A DNA stretch of 49,864 bases from Paenibacillus oryzae (lineage in GTDB: Bacteria; Bacillota; Bacilli; Paenibacillales; Paenibacillaceae): positions 32,706 through 82,569 of the forward strand of contig NZ_LYPA01000051.1 of assembly GCF_001675045.1 (NCBI RefSeq), written 5' to 3'. Position numbers and translations under genes: made by a program. This document shows, piece after piece, positions 1 to 8,393 of this stretch; the stretch's first letter is position 1, and each line of letters opens with the position of its first letter. The notes beneath the pieces were generated by a model, which saw only the letters and a program-made list of their open reading frames with translations, did not search any database and was not told the DNA's origin.

Positions 1-1580
1 GTGCCGTTGCCGACTTTGACAATGCTTAACGTTTCGCCAAGCCAAGCCGAGTCGATAGCGATTTTGCCGTCCGTATCAGCGGAAACGTTTTGACCGTTGA
101 TCAGGTAAACGGCGTTAGCCGCTAGTCCAGTCAGTTGCTCATCAGTAAAGCTGATGACAGCCGCTGGTGTAACCTCAGGCGTAGCGGAGGTTGATCCTAC
201 TGTGATTGCTGCCTCCTCAGAGACAAATGCCGATGAGGTTGCTTTAACCCGGACATAATACGTGTCCGGCTCCAGTCCCGAAACGGTTGCGCTTGAGATG
301 TCGGACCAAGCGCCGGCAGCGCCTTTTTTATATTCGCCGCCAACTGGCAGTCCAGTGAGGCTGCCGTCATTTGCGCCAGCGTAGGATTCGTCAGTTTTGC
401 CAACGCCTGTTGGCGCTGCAGGACGATCCGGGATGATGAGCGATTGAGCCGAGCTGTTGGTTGAAGTCGTGCCGTTGCCGACTTTGACAATGCTTAACGT
501 TTCGCCAAGCCAAGCCGAGTCGATAGCGATTTTGCCGTCCGTATCAGCGGAAACGTTTTGCCCGTTGATCAGGTAAACGGCGTTAGCCGCTAATCCAGTA
601 AGCTGCTCATCAGTAAAGCTGATGACAGCCGCTGGTGTAGCCTCAGGCGTAGCGGAGGTTGATCCTACTGTAATTGCTGCTTCCTCAGAGACAAAGGCCG
701 ACGAGGTTGCTTTAACCCGGACATAATACGTGTCCGGCTGCAGTCCCGAAACGGTTGCGCTTGAGATGTCCGACCAAGCGCCGGCAGCGCCTTGTTTATA
801 TTCGCCGCCAACTGGCAGTCCAGTGAGGCTGCCGTCATTTGCGCCAGCGTAGGATTCGTCAGTTTTGCCAACGCCTGTTGGCGCGGCAGGACGATCCGGG
901 ATGATGAGCGATTGAGCCAAGCTGTTGGTTGAAGTTGTGCCGTTGCCGACTTTGACAATGCTTAACGTTTCGCCAAGCCAAGCCGAGTCGATAGCGATTT
1001 TGCCGTCCGTATCAGCGGAAACGTTTTGCCCGTTGATCAGGTAAACGGCGTTAGCCGCTAATCCAGTAAGCTGCTCATCAGTAAAGCTGATGACAGCCGC
1101 TGGTGTAGCCTCAGGCGTAGCGGAGGTTGATCCTACTGTAATTGCTGCTTCCTCAGAGACAAAGGCCGACGAGGTTGCTTTAACCCGGACATAATACGTG
1201 TCCGGCTGCAGTCCCGAAACGGTTGCGCTTGAGATGTCCGACCAAGCGCCGGCAGCGCCTTGTTTATATTCGCCGCCAACTGGCAGTCCAGTGAGGCTGC
1301 CGTCATTTGCGCCAGCGTAGGATTCGTCAGTTTTGCCAACGCCTGTTGGCGCGGCAGGACGATCCGGGATGATGAGCGATTGAGCCAAGCTGTTGGTTGA
1401 AGTTGTGCCGTTGCCGACTTTGACAATGCTTAACGTTTCTCCAAGCCAAGCTGAGTCGATAGCGACTTTGCCGTTCGTATCAGCGGATACGTTTTGACCG
1501 TTGATCAGGTAAACGGCGTTAGCCGCTAGTCCAGTCAGTTGCTCATCCACAAAGCTGATGACAGCCGATGGCGTCGGTTC
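1..1580 (-). repeat. 468-bp tandem coding repeats (3 full copies plus a diverged partial copy)
   Basis: Units begin at 1, 469, 937 and 1405 with an exact 468-bp period (156 codons, in frame). The units at 469-936 and 937-1404 look identical by eye. Unit 1-468 differs at scattered sites, and the partial unit from 1405 (the N-terminal-most copy in the protein) is more diverged. Each unit encodes one X2-like plus one Fn3-like module of the large exported protein. The copy number to the left of the window is unknown. Confidence 0.95.
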
Positions 1581-3554
1581 GGGTTGAGCTACGGGGCCGC
1601 TTGGTTCTCCCAGTACGATACGCGCATTGTTGTCGCCAACAATGTAGAACGTCCCGTTCAGCACCGTAATACTATTGATGGCGCTGCTGCTGATGCCTAG
1701 CGTTTGTTCATTATAATCAGCCCAATTTGTAAAGTCGGACGTGGCATAAAGAACGTACGTTTCAGGAGATGAAGAATGGTACTCCAGGCCGCCCGTAACA
1801 AAATAACCGCCACTATACTCAATAGTTTTCAGTGTGGTATAAACGCTGTTATCAATGGCATGCGTATCCCAGACTGCAATCTCATCCAATGAGTTGGCTG
1901 CTGCCGTCAAAACAACGGGGTTCCCATTTTCATCGGAGCCGCTAATGGCATAAGTGCCTGCTCCATAGGTTACGTCCGACAAGTCATAATACAGCGCGTA
2001 ATAGTCGCTTAATGAGTCTAAAGCAGACCAATTTCCGCCGCTTCCATCGGATACCCAAACGCTTTCATACGGTACCGTTGCTATATAAACCCCGTTGACA
2101 TCCTTTACATGAGAAAATGCAGTGCCGCTATTGCTGTTATCGACTGTCCAGCTGCTTCCATCCGGGGAAGCAAGGATGGACCCCCCGTTTGTAACAGCAA
2201 CGAACCCTTGACTGCTTCCGTATGTGATCGCCGTTATTTGACCAGCTATCCCGGCAGGGAGATCATCTAATGTCCAAGTTACACCGTCTGAGGAACGAGC
2301 GATTTTTTTGCCGATGGCGATAAAGGTGTTATTCCCATAGGCAACATCGTAAAACTCTATATTGGGAAAAAAGTCAGCTGCTGGGCTCAGATTGCCCAAG
2401 TCGCTGGAAGAGGTTAGCAAAAAGCTGTCGGCTTCTCCTCCGCTCCGTGAAGGTGCTGTTGCGACACCAACCCATTGCGAGCCATTGGATACGACACCCT
2501 GCAAATCCCCTTCAATTCGGCTCCAAACCGAATGATCTGGCGAGACAACCAGGCTATTTTTGCCGTTTGTGACCAAAACAAAACTGCTGCCATTTGTCGC
2601 CGCATCCAGAATGGTTACATTGGTAATGGCAGTTTTTTGAGTCCAAGAGGCGCCGTCATCTGCCGATTCAAACCAATTGCCGCCTATACCAAACCGGTAC
2701 AGCGTCGATCCATCTTGAAGACTGCCGCGCATGCCGTTGTAATCTGGCGCCGGTGCGAAGGTTATTCCGTCGCTACTGGAATAGGCGTTTGATCCGTTGC
2801 TGATTACGTATAACTTATTGTTATATACCGAAAAGAAGCTGATTGCGTAGTCGTCAATAAACCCTTTTGTCCAGCTACTCAGATTAGTTGAGTGGCCATA
2901 GCTTCCGAATACATTGCCGCCAACTACGTACCGCCCCGAGATATAGGCCATGTCCGTCAGAAAAAACGGAGTAGAGGTCGTTGAGCTGACAGGCCAAAAT
3001 TTTTCTGGCGCCGCTGTCAAAGTCCAGTTCACACCATCCGTCGAGGAATAAATAATGCCAACGTCCAAACTGCGGTCATTGCCACTCCATCTGCCGCCAA
3101 CTGCAAAAAATTGATCATTGAGAAATACGGCTTTTTGCAGAATGGTGCCATCAATGCTGGAGGACCGATCAGTCCAATTTTCGCCGTCGGGCGATGTCAT
3201 CAATTTTGCGGTTGAAGTTGAAGATGTATTTAACCCAACGGCTACGTACATATTTTTTGCAAAAACAATACTTCTCCAGCTAGTAGCTTCATTGGATACA
3301 GGAGCTGCAATCCTGGTCCACTGGAGTCCGTCCGGCGATTGACCAATATATCCTCGGTCTCCAACAGCGATATACTTGCCGTTTGCATACACGATAGCGT
3401 TAATCATGCCATCGGCATTGCCGCTTACGGCAGATTGCAGCTCGGGCCCGCCATTTGCCGAGGCCTCTGTCTTTGGAAGGTAAGCGTTTGGGAAAATAAA
3501 TGCCAACAACAAAAGATAGATAAATACCTTTCTCCCACGATTAAAATGTCTCAC
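1..3554 (-). CDS. Large exported repeat protein, partial (C-terminus outside window)
   Basis: The gene starts at GTG 3554 behind a GGGAGG ribosome binding site and stays open to the left edge, giving about 1184 codons with no stop, so the C-terminus is missing. Residues 1-33 form a signal peptide: basic start (RHFNRGRK), hydrophobic stretch, then a probable cut near TEASA. Residues 40-640 contain repeated beta strands of the type YIAVGDRG, YVAVG, FFAVGGRWS and FIAIGKK alternating with SPDG.xW motifs. This pattern suggests a beta-propeller resembling BNR/Kelch or sialidase-like folds. From about residue 655 the protein is made of 156-residue repeats. Each joins an X2-like module (FTDEQLTGLAANAVYLINGQ) to an Fn3-like module (PDTYYVRVKATSSAF). 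Such repeats are common in Paenibacillus surface proteins that end in S-layer homology domains, but no such domain is visible here. Function is unknown; cell-surface location is inferred from the signal peptide. Confidence 0.85.
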   Translation of the reverse strand, partial: MRHFNRGRKVFIYLLLLAFIFPNAYLPKTEASANGGPELQSAVSGNADGMINAIVYANGKYIAVGDRGYIGQSPDGLQWTRIAAPVSNEATSWRSIVFAKNMYVAVGLNTSSTSTAKLMTSPDGENWTDRSSSIDGTILQKAVFLNDQFFAVGGRWSGNDRSLDVGIIYSSTDGVNWTLTAAPEKFWPVSSTTSTPFFLTDMAYISGRYVVGGNVFGSYGHSTNLSSWTKGFIDDYAISFFSVYNNKLYVISNGSNAYSSSDGITFAPAPDYNGMRGSLQDGSTLYRFGIGGNWFESADDGASWTQKTAITNVTILDAATNGSSFVLVTNGKNSLVVSPDHSVWSRIEGDLQGVVSNGSQWVGVATAPSRSGGEADSFLLTSSSDLGNLSPAADFFPNIEFYDVAYGNNTFIAIGKKIARSSDGVTWTLDDLPAGIAGQITAITYGSSQGFVAVTNGGSILASPDGSSWTVDNSNSGTAFSHVKDVNGVYIATVPYESVWVSDGSGGNWSALDSLSDYYALYYDLSDVTYGAGTYAISGSDENGNPVVLTAAANSLDEIAVWDTHAIDNSVYTTLKTIEYSGGYFVTGGLEYHSSSPETYVLYATSDFTNWADYNEQTLGISSSAINSITVLNGTFYIVGDNNARIVLGEPSGPVAQPEPTPSAVISFVDEQLTGLAANAVYLINGQNVSADTNGKVAIDSAWLGETLSIVKVGNGTTSTNSLAQSLIIPDRPAAPTGVGKTDESYAGANDGSLTGLPVGGEYKQGAAGAWSDISSATVSGLQPDTYYVRVKATSSAFVSEEAAITVGSTSATPEATPAAVISFTDEQLTGLAANAVYLINGQNVSADTDGKIAIDSAWLGETLSIVKVGNGTTSTNSLAQSLIIPDRPAAPTGVGKTDESYAGANDGSLTGLPVGGEYKQGAAGAWSDISSATVSGLQPDTYYVRVKATSSAFVSEEAAITVGSTSATPEATPAAVISFTDEQLTGLAANAVYLINGQNVSADTDGKIAIDSAWLGETLSIVKVGNGTTSTNSSAQSLIIPDRPAAPTGVGKTDESYAGANDGSLTGLPVGGEYKKGAAGAWSDISSATVSGLEPDTYYVRVKATSSAFVSEEAAITVGSTSATPEVTPAAVISFTDEQLTGLAANAVYLINGQNVSADTDGKIAIDSAWLGETLSIVKVGNG

Positions 3555-3738
3555 TTTTGCTTCCTCCCATTTCCATGATGTCGATAAATTAGGTATACTT
3601 GCCTTTATAAAGCAATGCTTGAAGCGGGATTCTGCTGTGGCCTTATATTTGCCGAAGCATGCACATGGAATCAGGAATATTATACAAGGACATGCTCTAC
3701 AAATACTATACTTTTTTAAAGCGCTAAAGGAGAAAAAT

Positions 3739-4560
3739 ATGACGAAAATCACAACAGGCGACGCCTTGCACCGTGCCTGCTTGCAGCAGGAAACGGGTGA
3801 GGTTCATAGACTACTGACTGGCATTAAACCCTCAGTTTTGAATAAGAAGCTAACCGATTATACCAGCCCGCTTCAGGGAACGCCGCTTCATATCGCTTGT
3901 CAGAGTGGGAATGTCGAAATTGTCAAGCTGCTTGTCGAAGCGGGCGCGGACCTGGAAATCAAAAACGTAGCCAGGCAATCAGCCTTGTCCATTGCCTTAG
4001 CCAACGGGCATCATCCGGTTGCGGCTTATTTAATTGAAGCTGGCGCAGATATAAGCTCGAAGGGACCAAACGGCCTGCAGCCCATTCATTTTGCCTGCAT
4101 GCATGCCGGTAGAGATAGCATTGAGCTGCTCCTCTCCAAGGGGGTGGATGTTAATCTGCTGGATAGCTCCAAGAGTTCTTTACTGGAGTTTACAACGAAT
4201 CTAAGCGGGGGAAATCTGGAGGCTGCCGTTACGCTTGTGGAAAACGGAATCGATCCCAATAGCTATTCCTCAGGATTTCGTTGGGCCTGCTGGCGGAACA
4301 ATCCCGGGATTGCTGAATATTTGCTGGAGCAAGGTGCGGATTACAAGAGTCAGACGACTCCCAAATCGGAGCTGTTATTCTGGATTTGCGGCATGGGCCA
4401 CCTCGAAATTGTGGAGCTGCTGCTGAAGCTGGGCGTCGATTTTACAACGCCGGTCAAATTCAAAGGGAAGATACTGGCATACAACGGCAGTCCTCTGGAA
4501 CGCGCGCAAGAAACCGGGCAAACGGCTGTTGTGGAGCTTATTCTTGCTGCTCGTCATTGA
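3739..4560 (+). CDS. Ankyrin-repeat protein
   Basis: This is a 273-residue protein made almost entirely of ankyrin repeats. Clear repeats include GTPLHIACQSGNVEIVKLLV, then LSIALANGHHPVAAYLIEAG, QPIHFACMHAGRDSIELLLS, and near the C-terminus LFWICGMGHLEIVELLLKLG. About seven repeats can be traced with the usual 33-residue spacing. No signal peptide or membrane segment is seen, so a cytoplasmic binding protein is likely. The ATG at 3739 is chosen because it follows AAAGGAG at 3726-3732; an in-frame start at 3619 would add 40 residues without a ribosome binding site or ankyrin character. It is transcribed away from the large surface gene. The partner protein cannot be told from the sequence. Confidence 0.85.
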   Translation: MTKITTGDALHRACLQQETGEVHRLLTGIKPSVLNKKLTDYTSPLQGTPLHIACQSGNVEIVKLLVEAGADLEIKNVARQSALSIALANGHHPVAAYLIEAGADISSKGPNGLQPIHFACMHAGRDSIELLLSKGVDVNLLDSSKSSLLEFTTNLSGGNLEAAVTLVENGIDPNSYSSGFRWACWRNNPGIAEYLLEQGADYKSQTTPKSELLFWICGMGHLEIVELLLKLGVDFTTPVKFKGKILAYNGSPLERAQETGQTAVVELILAARH

Positions 4561-4562
4561 AA

Positions 4563-4597
4563 TAAAAAAAGCCCATTATGTGGGCTTAGAATTTTTC
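4563..4597. terminator. Intrinsic terminator between convergent units
   Basis: A 7-bp stem (AAGCCCA 4569-4575 with TGGGCTT 4581-4587) has a 5-nt loop. On the minus strand it is followed by seven U residues, and on the plus strand by a weaker U-rich stretch. It can end the ankyrin gene transcript and also the short zinc-ribbon remnant on the opposite strand, whose stop codon overlaps the hairpin. Confidence 0.75.
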
Positions 4598-4693
4598 GGG
4601 TTTTGCAATTTTAATGGAGGCTACCTCTCCGCAGGATTTACAAAAAGTATATATAACCGGTGAGCCTGTAGATAAAAAACTATTGATTGGCAT
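4586..4693 (-). pseudogene. Remnant of a small zinc-ribbon protein (C-terminal half)
   Basis: On the minus strand an ATG at 4693 opens a 35-residue frame ending at TAA 4586, directly before a good terminator for that strand. The peptide contains YTFCKSCGEVASIKIAKPEKF-like text with one CxxC pair and a KPEKF ending. This resembles the C-terminal half of small zinc-ribbon proteins common in Firmicutes, which normally have a second, N-terminal CxxC. Upstream in the same frame (QAAQYANV) the homology seems to continue until a TGA at 4718-4720. The first CxxC and any ribosome binding site are missing, since the region now overlaps the rpiA leader. I read it as a decayed gene. It could instead be a real 35-residue protein. 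Confidence 0.4.
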
Positions 4694-4744
4694 GACGTTG
4701 GCATACTGAGCAGCTTGTCACAAGCCAAAGTAGGAGGAAAACAG

Positions 4745-5416
4745 ATGGAAGCGAAAAAAGTAGCAGCCGAAAAAGCAGCGGATTTTATTCAGGACGGCAT
4801 GATTGTTGGTTTGGGCACCGGCTCGACAGCCTATTGGGCCATTCAGAGGATCGGGGCCAGAGTCCGCGAAGGATTAAAAATCAAAGCTATTGCCACATCT
4901 CAGGCATCGGAGGAGCTGGCGCGTGAGTTAGGCATTCAGCAGCTTCCTTTTGCCGAAATAGAAACAATCGACTTGACGATTGACGGAGCGGACGAGGCCG
5001 ATCCTGCTTTTCACCTGATCAAGGGAGGCGGCGGCGCATTGCTTCGGGAAAAAATCGTGGCGGCGGCAAGCAAAAAGCTGATTATAGTTGTGGATGAAAG
5101 CAAGGTGGTGGACAAGCTGGGACGTTTTCCGCTGCCGGTTGAAGTGGTTCCTTTTGGCCATGAAATGACCTTGAGAAAGCTGGAGCAGCTTGGCTGCAAG
5201 CCGGTATTGAGAACAGCGGAAGGCAAAACGTTTGTTACGGATAACGGGAACTATATAGCGGATTGCCATTTTGGACGCATTGATGATCCTGAGCAGCTTC
5301 ATACCGTCATTAACCTGATTCCGGGTACGGTGGACAATGGCTTGTTCATTCAGATGGCCGATCATATCATTGTTGGATACCATGACGGGAGCGTCCGGGA
5401 GCTGGAGAAAGCATAA
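4745..5416 (+). CDS. rpiA: Ribose-5-phosphate isomerase A
   Basis: RpiA interconverts ribose-5-phosphate and ribulose-5-phosphate in the non-oxidative pentose phosphate pathway. The 223-residue length is normal for the family. Diagnostic motifs are all present: GLGTGSTA near the N-terminus (phosphate binding), DGADE with the catalytic aspartates, KGGGGALLREK with the catalytic glutamate and lysine, and DESK. The start is ATG 4745, seven bases after TAGGAGG at 4731-4737; an upstream in-frame start at 4715 would contain the ribosome binding site inside the gene. The next gene follows after 31 bp on the same strand, so the two may be co-transcribed. The product would feed PRPP synthesis, but any link to the phosphoribosyltransferase at 16.9 kb is speculative. 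Confidence 0.95.
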   Translation: MEAKKVAAEKAADFIQDGMIVGLGTGSTAYWAIQRIGARVREGLKIKAIATSQASEELARELGIQQLPFAEIETIDLTIDGADEADPAFHLIKGGGGALLREKIVAAASKKLIIVVDESKVVDKLGRFPLPVEVVPFGHEMTLRKLEQLGCKPVLRTAEGKTFVTDNGNYIADCHFGRIDDPEQLHTVINLIPGTVDNGLFIQMADHIIVGYHDGSVRELEKA

Positions 5417-5447
5417 CAGCCGGGGAAAAAAGAGAGGGGATGCAGCA

Positions 5448-5984
5448 ATGGAGGCAATGGAGGAACAGAGGCGTTACCCTATTGGCCGGTTTGCTCCTTC
5501 GAAGGAAGTAACTTCCGAAAGCAGGAGTCTTTTGATCGAGGAAATTCCTCAATTGGTTTGCGAGCTTAAGGAGGCCATCGAAGCGCTGAAGGCTGCTCAG
5601 AGCGATCCTTTGAACTATTGCTATCGGCCTGGCGGCTGGACGGTCAAGCAAATCGTTCATCATATGGCGGATAATGATATGAACGCCTACATCCGGTTTA
5701 AACGGGCATTGACGGAGGATGGGCCGAGAGCCAGCTCTTACCGGGAAGACCTGTGGGCCGAGCTTGCCGATGGCAAGGAAATGCCGATCGAGCATTCCTT
5801 AATGCTCATTGAAGTATTGCACAGCCGCTTCTACTATTTGTTAAAGGCGCTGAGGGACGAGCAGTTTGAGCGAACTCTTGTAACGGAAGTATTGGGACAT
5901 ATATCGCTTGATGCAGCACTCCAGAGGTTTATTTGGCATAACCGTCATCATATTTCCCATATTCGATTGGGGGCAGCAAATTGA
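5448..5984 (+). CDS. bstA: BstA/YfiT-like DinB-family metal-dependent transferase
   Basis: The 178-residue protein starts YPIGRF after a short tail and contains PGGWTVKQIVHHMADNDMN and, at the C-terminus, FIWHNRHHISHI. These are the histidine-bearing helices of the DinB/YfiT fold, which bind one divalent metal ion. In B. subtilis the relative YfiT (BstA) is reported as a bacillithiol S-transferase, so conjugation of electrophiles to bacillithiol is the likely role. The start is ATG 5448, preceded by GAGAGGGGA; an in-frame start at 5337 lies inside rpiA. Its stop overlaps the TTG start of the lipoprotein gene, so these two are translationally coupled. The substrate is unknown. Confidence 0.8.
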   Translation: MEAMEEQRRYPIGRFAPSKEVTSESRSLLIEEIPQLVCELKEAIEALKAAQSDPLNYCYRPGGWTVKQIVHHMADNDMNAYIRFKRALTEDGPRASSYREDLWAELADGKEMPIEHSLMLIEVLHSRFYYLLKALRDEQFERTLVTEVLGHISLDAALQRFIWHNRHHISHIRLGAAN

Positions 5985-6505
5985 GACCCCTATACGTTGC
6001 AGCGATTTGGATTATTATTCTGGCGGTGTGTGCCGGTTGTGCAGGGCAGGCAACTGAAGTCGTCAAGACGGATGAAGGCGTCCGGATTGAGGAAGGGGAA
6101 ACAGCCGCGCCATCGCCAGATGAAACCGAACTGGAGAAGGAGGAGCCTTCCCGCGATCTAATCGGTAAAACGTTGACAGCAGATGAGCAGGCGCTTGTTA
6201 ACCGTTTTTACGGAGTCTGGATTAATACAGAGCAATTGGATATGACCATGGAAGTGCAGGAGGATGTCATTTTAGTAGGGGTAACATTTGGCCAGCTGCT
6301 CACAGAGTCCAACTATGTCGTAACTGAGGTTGATCTGACAGAGCAGTCCATCGTGATTCAGGGAACGAGTCTTGAAATCTCTTATGACGAGGAAATCGAA
6401 GAAAGACCTCTCTCAAGCAAAGTCATATTGAAGCAGGAAGGCAATGAGTTGCTCTACATCCATGATTACCGCGATCAAAAAATAGAGAGCTCATGGACAA
6501 AATAG
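5981..6505 (+). CDS. Small exported lipoprotein, unknown function
   Basis: This 174-residue protein starts at TTG 5981, overlapping the TGA stop of the preceding gene (TTGA). The N-terminus has a short basic start, a hydrophobic stretch (YVAAIWIIILAVCAGCAG) and a Cys that could be lipidated, although the residue at position -3 is not the usual leucine. An acidic linker rich in Glu, Thr and Pro covers residues 25-60. The rest (about 65-174) looks like a small beta-rich domain. I do not recognise a family. The overlap with the BstA-like gene suggests co-expression but not a function. Only a weak G-rich ribosome binding site is seen, consistent with coupling. Confidence 0.7.
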   Translation: MRPLYVAAIWIIILAVCAGCAGQATEVVKTDEGVRIEEGETAAPSPDETELEKEEPSRDLIGKTLTADEQALVNRFYGVWINTEQLDMTMEVQEDVILVGVTFGQLLTESNYVVTEVDLTEQSIVIQGTSLEISYDEEIEERPLSSKVILKQEGNELLYIHDYRDQKIESSWTK

Positions 6506-6622
6506 AGTCCACCCCGCACAGATTAGAAGCTGTCTATTTTTTTGAAAGGTGTGTCCAATGTCCTTGCAGCCCTGATTCGGCTTTCCTATGATGGTGGAAA
6601 AAGAGATTTGGGTGGAGGCAAC

Positions 6623-7126
6623 ATGATTAGAAGCAAAATCAACCAGATGTTAGACGAGCTCCCAGAAGAACATTTGCTGCATACGTATTGGACACTCGAA
6701 TTTATTCACAAGAAATACAAGCATCGACAATTACTGATTGAAAAAGGCGTGATCATTACAGAGCTGTATGGGGAAGCCAACGGTATTTTCCGCAAGTGGG
6801 ATCAGACCTTTGCGCGCAAGCTGAGCGATGAGGTAAAGAATGCCATCCATTACGATCAGTACAAGTGGCATATGTTCAGCTATGAGGAGAAAAAATGCTT
6901 GAAGGAAGACAAAGCCAGGCGAGCCTTCGATGCCGTCGCCAAAGACGAAATGTACGGCATGTACCAGGACCTGACGTCTGTCTTCCTTTATGAAAATGCA
7001 GCGAAAGCCACTGCGGCGGATTTTGAGTCCGAGCAGGACATTTATTTGTTTGACCGAAATTTCACCTGGACTTATGTACACACTCACGAGTCCATGTGCG
7101 GCCCTTACTTCTATAAGCTGAAGTAA
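6623..7126 (+). CDS. DUF4275-like protein
   Basis: The 167-residue protein ends with FTWTYVHTHESMCGPYFYKL, and its middle contains WHMFSYEEKKCL. These resemble the conserved signatures of the DUF4275 family as I remember it (final WTYVxTHExxCGPYF). The N-terminal 30 residues (QMLDELPEEHLLHTYWTLEF) form a predicted helix not typical of that family. No signal peptide is seen, so it should be cytoplasmic. The start is ATG 6623, preceded by GGTGGAG; the in-frame start at 6542 would add 27 residues of unlikely sequence. The intergenic stretch before it has no clear terminator. Function of the family is unknown. Confidence 0.65.
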   Translation: MIRSKINQMLDELPEEHLLHTYWTLEFIHKKYKHRQLLIEKGVIITELYGEANGIFRKWDQTFARKLSDEVKNAIHYDQYKWHMFSYEEKKCLKEDKARRAFDAVAKDEMYGMYQDLTSVFLYENAAKATAADFESEQDIYLFDRNFTWTYVHTHESMCGPYFYKLK

Positions 7127-7177
7127 AGGGCTTTTTGCTCTCTTGCGGAAGCGCTTGATGCAGCCGCCGGCAATCCC

Positions 7178-7510
7178 TTATTGATAGGATGGCCGATATT
7201 GGGAGCCGGTTTGAGTATTTTGGCTGTTATAAGCTTGAGAAGCAATACCCATTATGCTTTGATGGGAAATTTGATTGCACAGGCTGGAAATTTGGTGAAG
7301 CTGTTGAATAGCCGTTTGATGGCCCTGCAAAGCGGTTTGAATCACTTGAGCAGCTTGCTGCTCGCGTTGCGCAAGCTGCTCCAGCATTTGAGCGTTTTGC
7401 TGCTCCTGTGTCAGCAATTGCTGATATTGAGCGGACGCTTGTTGCGTCTGGTTTACCAGTTGTTGAATAAGTTGCTCTGCTTGGGCAAGCTGTTGCTGTT
7501 GATTGTACAT
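7178..7510 (-). CDS. Gln-rich helical protein downstream of thiD
   Basis: The 110-residue protein begins at ATG 7510 with an excellent ribosome binding site (AGGGAGGAA, 8-nt spacing), which is why I take it as real. About a third of its residues are glutamine, with regular spacing of Leu, Ala and Ile typical of a helical coiled coil through residues 5-85. The last 25 residues are Ser/Gln/Tyr-rich and probably disordered. No family was recognised. It lies 76 bp after thiD on the same strand and could be the last gene of the thiamine operon or an independent unit. A long plus-strand frame over the same bases is Leu-rich and looks like a shadow of the Gln codons. Confidence 0.7.
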   Translation of the reverse strand: MYNQQQQLAQAEQLIQQLVNQTQQASAQYQQLLTQEQQNAQMLEQLAQREQQAAQVIQTALQGHQTAIQQLHQISSLCNQISHQSIMGIASQAYNSQNTQTGSQYRPSYQ

Positions 7511-7586
7511 GGTTAGTTCCTCCCTGAATTGTTTTTTGAACCTCCTATACTGTTTTCTTCATGTCATGTTTTTATGCAAAAAAAGC

Positions 7587-8393
7587 TCATTTCCTGTTTC
7601 TGTAGGCAAAATGGTTGGTTGGCCCTTGTCCTGTCCCGATATTCAGTCCATTCTGAATTGCGGCTTGAATAAAGGCCTTGGCCTGAAGCGCCGCGCTTTG
7701 CATGTCCAATCCGTTGGCTAAACCTGCCGTTATAGCCGCGGAAAAGGTGCAGCCGGTTCCATGCGTATGACGCGTCGCGATACGGGCGCCTTCCATTTCA
7801 TAAAAATCAAAACCGTCAAATAACAGATCAATAACCGGACCGTCATCCGAAGCATGTCCGCCCTTTAGGATGACATAGCGGACACTGGTCTCGGCAATGC
7901 GGCGGCAAGCCTCCTTGCGGTCCTCCATCGTTGCAATGGTTTGATCCGCAAGAAGCTCCGCTTCCGGTATGTTGGGAGTAACAGCCTCCGCCAGCGGCAG
8001 CAGGGAGGATTTTAATGAGGACAAAGCTTGATGCTGCAGAAGCTGCGCCCCGCTTTTGGCGATCATGACAGGATCAACGACTACATTTTTCCACTTGAAA
8101 TAAGCAATGGCTTCTGCGACAGCTTGTATTCGGTCATGGCTGAACAACATCCCTGTTTTCAGGGCATCCGGCGGCAGGTCGGCCCCGATGGCTTGGAGCT
8201 GGGCAGTCACGGCTGCCGTCTCTACCGGAAACACGCCGTGAACGCCAAGCGTGTTTTGCGCGGTTATGGCGGTTAAGGCGGACATGCCGTATACGCCAAG
8301 CTCCTGGAAGGTTTTGAGGTCGGCCTGGATGCCGGCCCCGCCTCCGCTGTCCGACCCGGCTATGGTTAGCGCTTTGGCAATAGGAGCCATCAT
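7587..8393 (-). CDS. thiD: Hydroxymethylpyrimidine/phosphomethylpyrimidine kinase
   Basis: ThiD phosphorylates HMP and HMP-phosphate to HMP-diphosphate, the pyrimidine half of thiamine. The 268-residue protein has the ribokinase-fold marks: [18 protein letters not shown] at the N-terminus (HMP binding), VVDPVM, TPN.PEAELL, and the ATP/anion-hole motif [12 protein letters not shown] near residue 215. The start ATG 8393 overlaps the thiM stop (ATGA), with no separate ribosome binding site, so translation is coupled to thiM. Expression should be lowered by thiamine diphosphate through the upstream riboswitch. It is typical in length and sequence. Confidence 0.95.
   Translation of the reverse strand: MMAPIAKALTIAGSDSGGGAGIQADLKTFQELGVYGMSALTAITAQNTLGVHGVFPVETAAVTAQLQAIGADLPPDALKTGMLFSHDRIQAVAEAIAYFKWKNVVVDPVMIAKSGAQLLQHQALSSLKSSLLPLAEAVTPNIPEAELLADQTIATMEDRKEACRRIAETSVRYVILKGGHASDDGPVIDLLFDGFDFYEMEGARIATRHTHGTGCTFSAAITAGLANGLDMQSAALQAKAFIQAAIQNGLNIGTGQGPTNHFAYRNRK

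Noticed and set aside
197..1426. Three 97-residue minus-strand frames with near-identical sequence, one per 468-bp unit
   Set aside because: They are shadow frames of the tandem repeats in the large surface gene, with no ribosome binding sites.
7181..7516. Leu-rich plus-strand frame resembling a membrane protein
   Set aside because: It is the antisense of a Gln-rich gene that has an excellent ribosome binding site; CAG/CAA codons read as CTG/TTG on the other strand.
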